A stretch of DNA of 11,881 bases from Marinovum sp. (GTDB lineage Bacteria; Pseudomonadota; Alphaproteobacteria; Rhodobacterales; Rhodobacteraceae): positions 1 to 11,881 of the forward strand of contig NYVC01000006.1 of the NCBI GenBank assembly GCA_002684375.1, read 5' to 3'. A program made the translations under genes and the position numbers. A model generated the notes under the pieces. It ran no database searches and was not told the DNA's origin. It worked only from the letters and a program-made list of their open reading frames with translations. This document shows, piece after piece, positions 6,687 through 11,881 of this stretch (its first letter is position 1; each line of letters opens with the position of its first letter).

Positions 6687-7447
6687 GTTTCAATCCTCAT
6701 GGCGAGACCGGCTGCGGCCATATGCGCCTTGGCCTCGGCTATTGTGTATTCGCCGAAGTGAAAGATCGACGCGGCCAGCACCGCTGAAGCGCCGCCCTCG
6801 GTGACGCCTGCGACCAGATGGTCCAGATTGCCGACCCCGCCCGAGGCGATCACCGGCACACTCACCGCGTCTGAAATGGCGCGGGTCATCGGTAGGTTAA
6901 AGCCGGCTTTGGTGCCATCGCGGTCCATCGAGGTCAGCAGAATCTCGCCTGCGCCGCGTTCGGCGATCATTGTGGCAAAGGCCACTGCGTCAATGCCCGT
7001 CGGCTTGCGGCCGCCGTGGGTGAACAGCTCCCATTTTCCGGGGGCCACGGTTTTGGCGTCGATGGCGCACACGATGCATTGGCTGCCAAATTGATCGGCG
7101 GCCTCGGCCACCACATCGGGGTTGGCCACGGCGGCAGAATTGAAGCTGACCTTGTCGGCTCCGGCCAGCAAAAGCGCGCGCACGTCTTGACTGCTGCGCA
7201 CACCGCCGCCCACGGTCAACGGGATATAGCACTGCTCGGCGGTACGGCGCACCATGTCAAACATGGTGCCGCGGTTTTCATGCGTGGCGTGGATATCGAG
7301 AAAGCACAACTCATCCGCGCCGGCTGCATCATAAGCCCGTGCTGCATCCACCGGGTCACCAGCATCGCGCAAACCGACAAAGTTCACGCCCTTGACCACG
7401 CGGCCGTCGGCGACATCCAGACAGGGAATGATACGGGTTTTAAGCAT
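6683..7447 (-). CDS. hisF: Imidazole glycerol phosphate synthase, cyclase subunit
   Basis: HisF is the cyclase half of the HisF-HisH complex. It takes ammonia delivered from HisH and PRFAR to make imidazole glycerol phosphate and AICAR. The 254-residue TIM barrel has both catalytic aspartates in canonical positions: Asp11 in IIPCLDV and Asp130 in VCAIDAKT. Phosphate-binding glycine motifs are seen at TVGGGVRS (about 78-85) and IASGGVGN near the C-terminus. Its ATG overlaps the hisA stop by eight bases and its stop overlaps the hisE start, so hisA, hisF and hisE are a tightly coupled unit. Its partner HisH is encoded on the far side of the DUF2147 gene. Family assignment is certain. Confidence 0.98.
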   Translation of the reverse strand: MLKTRIIPCLDVADGRVVKGVNFVGLRDAGDPVDAARAYDAAGADELCFLDIHATHENRGTMFDMVRRTAEQCYIPLTVGGGVRSSQDVRALLLAGADKVSFNSAAVANPDVVAEAADQFGSQCIVCAIDAKTVAPGKWELFTHGGRKPTGIDAVAFATMIAERGAGEILLTSMDRDGTKAGFNLPMTRAISDAVSVPVIASGGVGNLDHLVAGVTEGGASAVLAASIFHFGEYTIAEAKAHMAAAGLAMRIET

Positions 7448-8162
7448 TCAGGGCCTCAAGTGCTTGTGCCAAATCAATCGCGCCATCATAGAGCGCCCGG
7501 CCTGAAATGGCGCCGTTCAAATCTGCCCCGCAATCGCGCAGCGCGATTAAATCGGCCAGTGATGACACACCACCAGAGGCTATGACCGGAATGGATACGG
7601 CATGGGCCAAAGCCGCAGTCGCCGCGATATTGGGCCCTTGCATCGCCCCGTCGCGATTGATGTCGGTATAGATAATTGCCGCAACACCCGCGTCTTCAAA
7701 TGATTTCGCCAGGTCGGTCACCATCACATCGGTTTCCTCGGCCCAGCCCTTGGTGGCGACACGCCCGTTTCGGGCATCAATACCAACTGCGACCTGACCG
7801 GGAAAGGCTTTGGATGCCTCTCGGACCAACGCAGGGTTTTCGACCGCAACTGTACCCAAAATAACCCGTGCCAACCCCTTGTCGAGCCAGCGTTCAATTG
7901 TTGCCATGTCGCGGATGCCACCGCCCAGTTGCGCTGGCGTTTTACTCTGTGCCAAAATTGCTTCAACCGGCGCAGCGTTGACCGGTTCGCCCTCGAACGC
8001 GCCGTTCAGATCGACCAAATGCAGCCAGTCGCATCCCGCATTTACAAAATCCATTGCCTGCGCGGCGGGGTCGGTGTTAAACACGGTGGATTTTTCCATA
8101 TCTCCACGCAGCAGGCGCACCGCCTTGCCATCTTTCAGATCAATTGCGGGATATAGGATCAT
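7440..8162 (-). CDS. hisA: ProFAR isomerase (HisA)
   Basis: HisA catalyses the Amadori isomerisation of ProFAR to PRFAR, step 4 of histidine synthesis. The 240-residue TIM barrel is homologous to HisF, with catalytic Asp8 in YPAIDLKDG and Asp129 in VGIDARNG, and phosphate loops at AQLGGGIRD (about 77-85) and IASGGVSS. The frame is open up to 8234, but the start at 8162 is chosen because a GAGG lies six bases upstream and the family begins with this MILYPAIDL sequence. It is the first gene of the hisA-hisF-hisE unit and is divergent from the DUF2147 gene, with a 133 bp spacer. Whether it has its own promoter there or is read through from hisH is unresolved. Confidence 0.97.
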   Translation of the reverse strand: MILYPAIDLKDGKAVRLLRGDMEKSTVFNTDPAAQAMDFVNAGCDWLHLVDLNGAFEGEPVNAAPVEAILAQSKTPAQLGGGIRDMATIERWLDKGLARVILGTVAVENPALVREASKAFPGQVAVGIDARNGRVATKGWAEETDVMVTDLAKSFEDAGVAAIIYTDINRDGAMQGPNIAATAALAHAVSIPVIASGGVSSLADLIALRDCGADLNGAISGRALYDGAIDLAQALEALNA

Positions 8163-8168
8163 CTTTTG

Positions 8169-8172
8169 CCTC
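8169..8172 (-). promoter_or_regulatory. Ribosome-binding site deciding the hisA start
   Basis: GAGG on the minus strand is spaced six bases from the ATG at 8162. The longer starts at 8174 and 8234 lack a comparable site, so this fixes the HisA N-terminus. Confidence 0.7.
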
Positions 8173-8200
8173 ATGAGGAATTGGTTTTCGCCTTCGTGTG

Positions 8201-8276
8201 GCATGCTGTGGCTTGAAATGCAACGCGGCCACAAAACGGTCTTGCCAATGTGCTGCGAATACGCGCATGCTGTGGC
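8201..8276. repeat. 12-bp direct repeat in the hisA/DUF2147 divergent spacer
   Basis: GCATGCTGTGGC occurs identically at 8201-8212 and 8265-8276, 64 bp apart. Between them GGCCACA (8227-8233) is the reverse complement of TGTGGCC at 8271-8277, and its GCCACA part also complements the TGTGGC of the first copy. The spacer thus carries three related TGTGGC elements, two direct and one inverted. They could be regulator sites for one or both divergent genes. No convincing -35/-10 pair was found. Confidence 0.45.
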
Positions 8277-8295
8277 CGACTTGGGGAGAGAGTTT

Positions 8296-8688
8296 ATGAA
8301 ACATATCTATAGGATCGCACTGGCCTTTTTGGTAACGGTTGGGATGGCGCAGGCCGATCCGCTTTTTGGTATCTGGCAGTCGACAGCGGATGACAATGGC
8401 AATTTTGGGCACATTGAGATGCAGGATTGCGACGGTAAGATCTGTGGTACCCTGATCAAGAGCTTCGGCCCATCCGGAAAACAAATTAGCAGCGAGAATG
8501 TTGGTAAGCTGATTGTTTGGGACATGAAATCCAAAGGTAACGGCAAATATGGTTCTGGCAAAATTTGGACCCCGGATCGCGATAAGACCTATGCCTCCAA
8601 ACTGGTCTTATCCGGAGATCAATTGCGTGTGTCCGGTTGTATCCTGATACTTTGCCGCGAAGGTGGCATCTGGCAACGGGTTAAGTAG
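8296..8688 (+). CDS. Secreted DUF2147 domain protein
   Basis: This 130-residue protein has a clear Sec signal peptide: MKHIYR, a hydrophobic stretch at about 7-17, then AQA before residue 21. The mature part is a DUF2147 domain: [20 protein letters not shown] at 25-44, DGKICGTLI at 46-54, [24 protein letters not shown] at 92-115, and a terminal IWQRVK. Cys45/Cys50 and Cys115/Cys120 could form disulfides in the periplasm. The start at 8296 is preceded by GGGGAGAG and places the signal peptide at the N-terminus; upstream frame extension runs antisense through hisA. The molecular function of DUF2147 is unknown. It sits on the opposite strand between hisH and hisA, so a role in histidine synthesis is not implied, although shared control through the divergent spacer is possible. 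Confidence 0.88.
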   Translation: MKHIYRIALAFLVTVGMAQADPLFGIWQSTADDNGNFGHIEMQDCDGKICGTLIKSFGPSGKQISSENVGKLIVWDMKSKGNGKYGSGKIWTPDRDKTYASKLVLSGDQLRVSGCILILCREGGIWQRVK

Positions 8689-8701
8689 CCCCACGTTTTT
8701 T
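8678..8701 (+). terminator. Weak intrinsic terminator candidate after the DUF2147 gene
   Basis: GGGTT-AAGT-AGCCC forms a five-pair stem (one T-G pair) overlapping the TAG stop, followed four bases later by a run of six T (8696-8701). The stem is short, so efficiency would be modest. It would act on the plus strand only: in the hisH direction the T-run becomes an A-run before the stem, so hisH transcription would not be stopped here. Confidence 0.3.
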
Positions 8702-9339
8702 CACGGCGCCCATTTTAAAAAATTTGCGATCAGTTTTAAGCCGGTTTTCTGGCTTTTTTCCGGATGAAACTGCATGCCCAAAAGGTTATCGCGGCCGATA
8801 ATCGCGGTGATCTCACCGTCATATCCGACATGGGCCAGGCGCTGTTCGGGTTGCGAGACCTGCATGTGGTAGGAATGCACGAAATAGGCGTGATCGCCTG
8901 ATTTTATGCCATTAAACACCGGGTGGGGGCTGTCTAATATCAAATCATTCCAGCCCATATGCGGGACTTTGACAGCCGGGTCCTTTGGGGTGATTTTCGT
9001 CACCTCGCCAGTGATCCAGTCAAACCCGTCGGTTGGAGTGTATTCCAGACCTTGACTGGCCATCATCTGCATCCCGATGCAAATGCCTAAAAACGGCTGG
9101 GCTTTGCGGATCGCGACCTCTTCGAGTGCCTCGAACAAACCGCGATGGTCGAACAAGGCGGTGCGGCATGCGGGAAACGCCCCGTCACCGGGCAGGACAA
9201 TCCGGTCGGCACGGCGCACCACGTCGGGGTCTGAGCTGAGCGCAACCTGCCCAGAGGCGACCTCATCGGCCATCCGCTGAAAGGCCTTGTGGGCTGAGTG
9301 CAGATTACCGCTGTCGTAATCGACGATCACTGTGGTCAT
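8701..9339 (-). CDS. hisH: Imidazole glycerol phosphate synthase, glutamine amidotransferase subunit
   Basis: HisH hydrolyses glutamine and channels ammonia to HisF in step 5 of histidine biosynthesis. The 212-residue class I glutaminase has the full triad: nucleophile Cys87 in LGICIGMQ, and His192 and Glu194 in MQFHPEKS. VLPGDGAF at 48-55 matches the oxyanion-strand region, and HMGWNDL at 127-133 and AYFVHSYH at 151-158 are family hallmarks. The start lies five bases after the hisB stop, so it is probably translationally coupled to hisB. Its 3' end converges with the DUF2147 gene, leaving 12 bp between stop codons. Separation from hisF by an opposite-strand gene is the odd feature, since the two proteins work as a 1:1 complex. 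Confidence 0.97.
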   Translation of the reverse strand: MTTVIVDYDSGNLHSAHKAFQRMADEVASGQVALSSDPDVVRRADRIVLPGDGAFPACRTALFDHRGLFEALEEVAIRKAQPFLGICIGMQMMASQGLEYTPTDGFDWITGEVTKITPKDPAVKVPHMGWNDLILDSPHPVFNGIKSGDHAYFVHSYHMQVSQPEQRLAHVGYDGEITAIIGRDNLLGMQFHPEKSQKTGLKLIANFLKWAP

Positions 9340-9344
9340 GGTGA

Positions 9345-9932
9345 TTAAAGCGCCCCTTTGGTCGAGGGCAGCTGTCCCTCGGCACGTGGGTCTATCGCCA
9401 CCGCAGCACGCAGCGCGCGGGCCACCGACTTAAAGGCGGCCTCTGCAATATGGTGGCTGTTGAGGCCATGCAACTGATCCAGATGCAGGGTGATGCCGCC
9501 ATGCGCGCTCAAGGCTTGAAAAAATTCGCGCAGCAATTCGCAATCAAAGCTGCCAATCCGCTCGGTTGGAAGGTCGATCCCCCAAACCAGATAGGGCCGC
9601 GCAGACAGATCCAGTGCACAGCGCACCAGCGCATCATCCATTGGCAACAGGCAGCTGCCATAGCGTTGAATGCCTTTTTTGTCGCCCACCGCCTGTACAA
9701 GCGCCTGTCCCAGCGCGATGCCAGTATCTTCGACGGTGTGATGATCGTCTATATGATGATCGCCCTTGGCGCGGACCGTCAGATCGAACATCGCATGACG
9801 GGCCAACTGATCAAGCATATGATCAAAAAATCCGACACCGGTTTGATTGTCATATGTACCTGTGCCATCGAGGTTGAGGTCGATGGTGATCTGGGTCTCG
9901 GCAGTGGTGCGGGTAATTTTGGCGGTGCGCAT
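9345..9932 (-). CDS. hisB: Imidazoleglycerol-phosphate dehydratase
   Basis: This monofunctional HisB dehydrates imidazole glycerol phosphate to imidazole acetol phosphate, step 6 of the pathway. The 195-residue protein has the manganese-binding His-rich repeats of the family: [12 protein letters not shown] at about 35-46, [15 protein letters not shown] at 63-77, and [12 protein letters not shown] at 158-169. There is no histidinol-phosphatase domain, unlike the enterobacterial fusion. AGGATAAG lies upstream of the ATG at a workable distance. It is the first gene of the cluster, with a promoter-like pair 27-55 bp upstream of the start codon and no His-rich leader peptide, so classical ribosome-stalling attenuation is not visible. 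It is divergent from the RAM-domain gene at 10046. Confidence 0.97.
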   Translation of the reverse strand: MRTAKITRTTAETQITIDLNLDGTGTYDNQTGVGFFDHMLDQLARHAMFDLTVRAKGDHHIDDHHTVEDTGIALGQALVQAVGDKKGIQRYGSCLLPMDDALVRCALDLSARPYLVWGIDLPTERIGSFDCELLREFFQALSAHGGITLHLDQLHGLNSHHIAEAAFKSVARALRAAVAIDPRAEGQLPSTKGAL

Positions 9933-9958
9933 GGGGTACTTATCCTGTGATTTGCCCC

Positions 9959-9987
9959 CTTATAGACATTGCACAGCCCCGCGCCAA
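9959..9987 (-). promoter_or_regulatory. Putative sigma70-type promoter of the his cluster
   Basis: On the minus strand TTGGCG (9982-9987) and TATAAG (9959-9964) are separated by 17 bases, matching consensus at 4/6 and 5/6. The predicted transcript would begin about 20 bases before the hisB ATG, leaving just enough room for the AGGATAAG ribosome-binding site and none for a leader peptide. Confidence 0.5.
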
Positions 9988-10045
9988 GTCGCTTGCGCCG
10001 CGCGCCGTGTTGTGACAGCTTACCGGAAACTGAATGAGGTCTTTC

Positions 10046-10285
10046 ATGAGCACCTGTGTATTTATTCAAATTCGCTGTAAACCCGGAAAAACCTATCAAG
10101 TTGCCGAAGATATTGTGCTGCGTGAGCTGCATTCAGAGCTGTATTCAACCAGCGGTGACTATGATATGATCCTGAAAATGTATATCCCGGCAGATCAGGA
10201 TGTGGGTAAGTATATCAACGACAATCTTCTGGGCATTGCCAATATTGAACGGTCACTGACCACATTGACGTTCAACGCGTTTTAA
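10046..10285 (+). CDS. Stand-alone Lrp/AsnC ligand-binding (RAM) domain protein
   Basis: This 79-residue protein consists only of the C-terminal regulation-of-amino-acid-metabolism fold of Lrp proteins: strand TCVFIQIRCKPG (3-14), helix YQVAEDIVLRELHSE (17-31), the ligand-turn motif STSGDYDMIL (34-43), the helix around VGKYINDNLLGI (53-64) and the last strand SLTTLTFNAF (70-79). There is no helix-turn-helix, so it cannot bind DNA like Lrp. Stand-alone RAM proteins of this kind form oligomers that bind amino acids, but their physiological role is mostly unknown. GAGG six bases upstream selects the start at 10046 over the ATG at 10034. It is divergent from hisB and followed at once by a terminator-like hairpin, so it is probably monocistronic. 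Confidence 0.9.
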   Translation: MSTCVFIQIRCKPGKTYQVAEDIVLRELHSELYSTSGDYDMILKMYIPADQDVGKYINDNLLGIANIERSLTTLTFNAF

Positions 10286-10288
10286 AGG

Positions 10289-10316
10289 GCCCGCGTATGA
10301 TTATGCGTCGGGCTTT
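10289..10316 (+). terminator. Putative intrinsic terminator after the RAM-domain gene
   Basis: GCCCGCGTAT, a GATT loop, then ATGCGTCGGGC form a ten-pair stem with one bulged T and one T-G pair, starting three bases after the stop and followed by TTT. The stem is GC-rich and well placed, but the T-tract is short. It would separate the RAM gene from the amidase gene. Confidence 0.5.
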
Positions 10317-10381
10317 GCAGATCACTTGGCAGGGGTGTCTTGGATGGCCTAGCAGTGAAACAGCCCGGACGCAGGGCGGCT

Positions 10382-11809
10382 ATGTCTGAGTACAATAGGT
10401 TATCTGCGGTTGAAATGCGCCGGATGCTGGGCGCGGGTGAGATGTCGGCGGTTGATCTTCTGACCGATTGCATCGCCGCGATTGATGCTGAGAACCTGCG
10501 GGTCAATGCCGTGGTGACCCGGTGCTTTGATCACGCCAGACAACAGGCGCTGGCCTGTGATGTGGCGCGGGCAAACGGTGCCCCCTGTGGACCGTTGCAC
10601 GGGCTTCCAGTGCTGATCAAGGATCTTATGGATACCGCCGGGCTGCGCACAACTTATGGCAGTCGTTGCTTTTCTGACCATGTGCCCGATAGCGATGCGT
10701 TGATCGTCGAACGCTTGAAAGCGGCGGGCGCAATCGTGCTTGGCAAAACCAATACGCCCGAGTTTGGGGCTGGGGCGAACACCCGCAATCTGGTGTTTGG
10801 CGCCACCGGCAACCCGTTTGATCCGGCGCTGACCAGCGGTGGCTCGTCTGGTGGCTCGGCTGCCGCTTTGGCCTGCGATATGGCGCCATTGGCGACCGGC
10901 TCTGATTTGGGGGGCAGTCTGCGTATCCCGGCGTCGTTTTGCAGCGTAGTGGGCATGCGTCCAACTCCCGGTGTGGTTGCGTCGCGGTCTTATGTGTCGG
11001 GGTTTTCGCCACTCTGGTGTGATGGCCCTATGGCGCGTACGGTTGAAGATGTGGCGTTGATGTTATCGGCCATTGCAGGATGGGACGCCGCCGATCCGCT
11101 GTCATCGCCTGCAACTGGCTTTGATTTTGCAGTTTTTGACAACGGCGATGCTGCCACGGATCCTGTGCAGCTTTGCGTTGGATTTTCCACCGACTTAGGG
11201 GTGGCAGCGGTTGATGATGCGATCCGCGATGTGTTTGCGCAGCGCTTGCCTGTGCTGTCGCAGTGTTTTGGTGCCAGCACACCGATAGACATTGATCTGT
11301 CTGAGACCACCGAAGTTTTTAAAATACTGCGGGCCACAAGCATGGCGGCCTCTTATGGGGCTTTAGTTGCGCAAAAAGCCGGTGATATCGGTCCGAATGT
11401 ACTGAGCAATGTGCGCGATGCTGAGCGCTATAGCCTGTTGGATGCCGCTCGAGCAAATGCAGCTCATACCCGGATTTACCGGCGGTTTCAGGCTCTGTTT
11501 GATGAAATTGATGTGTTGATTTGCCCCGCTACCGCGGTGACACCGTTTCCGCTTGAGCAAAACCATCCCGATACAATCAACGGCGCGCCGCTTGACGGGT
11601 ATTTTGCCTGGGTTGCGATCACTTCGGCGCTCTCGCTTACTGGCTGTCCGGTGGTCACACTGCCCTGTGGGCTTGATCATGCTGGGATGCCGTTTGGGAT
11701 TCAATTGGTGGGGCGCCCACATGGGGATCTGGCGCTGTTAAAAACCGCCTACCGGCTGGAAAAGGCACTTGTGCAGCAGGGCCTAGGGCGGGTTGTTCCC
11801 CCTCTCTGA
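10382..11809 (+). CDS. Amidase signature family hydrolase
   Basis: This 475-residue cytoplasmic hydrolase cleaves an unidentified carboxamide to acid and ammonia. The amidase-signature triad is complete: Lys80 in PVLIKDL, cis-Ser155 in TSGGSSGGSAA, and nucleophile Ser179 in TGSDLGGSLRIPAS, with Ser155 and Ser179 spaced 24 residues apart as in characterised members. The C-terminal part (CPATAVTPFP, then GCPVVTLPCG and MPFGIQLVG) is also typical. The frame opens at TTG 10340, but ATG 10382 is preferred because it has AGGGCGG just upstream and MSEYNRLSAVEMRR resembles family N-termini. GatB and GatC are not nearby and the sequence looks like a catabolic amidase rather than GatA. It lies 96 bp after the RAM gene, beyond a putative terminator. 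Substrate is unknown. Confidence 0.92.
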   Translation: MSEYNRLSAVEMRRMLGAGEMSAVDLLTDCIAAIDAENLRVNAVVTRCFDHARQQALACDVARANGAPCGPLHGLPVLIKDLMDTAGLRTTYGSRCFSDHVPDSDALIVERLKAAGAIVLGKTNTPEFGAGANTRNLVFGATGNPFDPALTSGGSSGGSAAALACDMAPLATGSDLGGSLRIPASFCSVVGMRPTPGVVASRSYVSGFSPLWCDGPMARTVEDVALMLSAIAGWDAADPLSSPATGFDFAVFDNGDAATDPVQLCVGFSTDLGVAAVDDAIRDVFAQRLPVLSQCFGASTPIDIDLSETTEVFKILRATSMAASYGALVAQKAGDIGPNVLSNVRDAERYSLLDAARANAAHTRIYRRFQALFDEIDVLICPATAVTPFPLEQNHPDTINGAPLDGYFAWVAITSALSLTGCPVVTLPCGLDHAGMPFGIQLVGRPHGDLALLKTAYRLEKALVQQGLGRVVPPL

Positions 11810-11881
11810 ATGTCTGCCATTTCCGGCACGGTTGCCCTGTTGCAGTAAGCTCTCCAAGGCCTGGGCCGTGGGTCTCTGAGG

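Noticed and set aside
7810..8295. Upstream in-frame extension of the DUF2147 frame
   Set aside because: It runs antisense through hisA, and the signal peptide at 8296 with its own ribosome-binding site marks the true start.
11783..11881. Open minus-strand frame of 32 residues ending at TAG 11783-11785, open to the right edge
   Set aside because: It could be the C-terminus of a convergent gene overlapping the amidase end by 27 bp, but so short a frame with no recognisable motif cannot be supported without sequence beyond the window.

Overview
The window looks like ordinary chromosomal DNA from an alphaproteobacterium, most likely Rhodobacterales (Roseobacter/Rhodobacter group). This rests on protein style (hisB-hisH-hisA-hisF-hisE cluster, form II CoxL-like oxidoreductase, alphaproteobacterial-type DUF2235 and CoA-binding proteins) and moderate-to-high GC, and no genus is claimed. 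I see no rRNA, tRNA, CRISPR array, insertion sequence, integrase or prophage gene.

Region 1 (1-1986) has a polyamine/amino-acid theme. The C-terminal TOBE end of an ABC-transporter ATPase enters from the left. It converges with a minus-strand Lrp/AsnC regulator, which is divergent from a fold III ornithine/lysine-type decarboxylase. Their 120 bp spacer holds two back-to-back promoter-like sequences whose -35 boxes overlap, and a perfect AT-rich inverted repeat on the regulator's own -10. This fits local, autoregulated control.

Region 2 (1987-6157, plus strand) has a lone molybdopterin-binding large subunit of the xanthine dehydrogenase/form II CO dehydrogenase family, with no FeS or FAD subunit gene within the window. 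A DUF2235 alpha/beta-hydrolase overlaps its 3' end by 20 bp. After a 200 bp gap comes a small CoA-binding (Rossmann) protein. The gaps 1987-2143, 5478-5677 and 6158-6374 hold no convincing gene, and no gene-free stretch exceeds 300 bases.

Region 3 (6375-9987, minus strand) is a histidine biosynthesis cluster read hisB-hisH-hisA-hisF-hisE, with a good sigma70-like promoter just upstream of hisB. hisH and hisA are separated by a secreted DUF2147 protein gene on the opposite strand. The pathway genes therefore form either two transcription units or one noncontiguous operon running antisense through the DUF2147 gene.

Region 4 (10046-11809, plus strand), divergent from hisB, has a stand-alone Lrp-type ligand-sensing (RAM) domain protein without a DNA-binding domain, a terminator-like hairpin right after its stop, then an amidase-signature hydrolase with a complete Ser-Ser-Lys triad.

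I found no clear novel multi-gene system. The best leads are the interrupted his cluster with its repeat-bearing divergent spacer, the orphan CoxL-like subunit coupled to DUF2235, and the compact regulator/decarboxylase control region.
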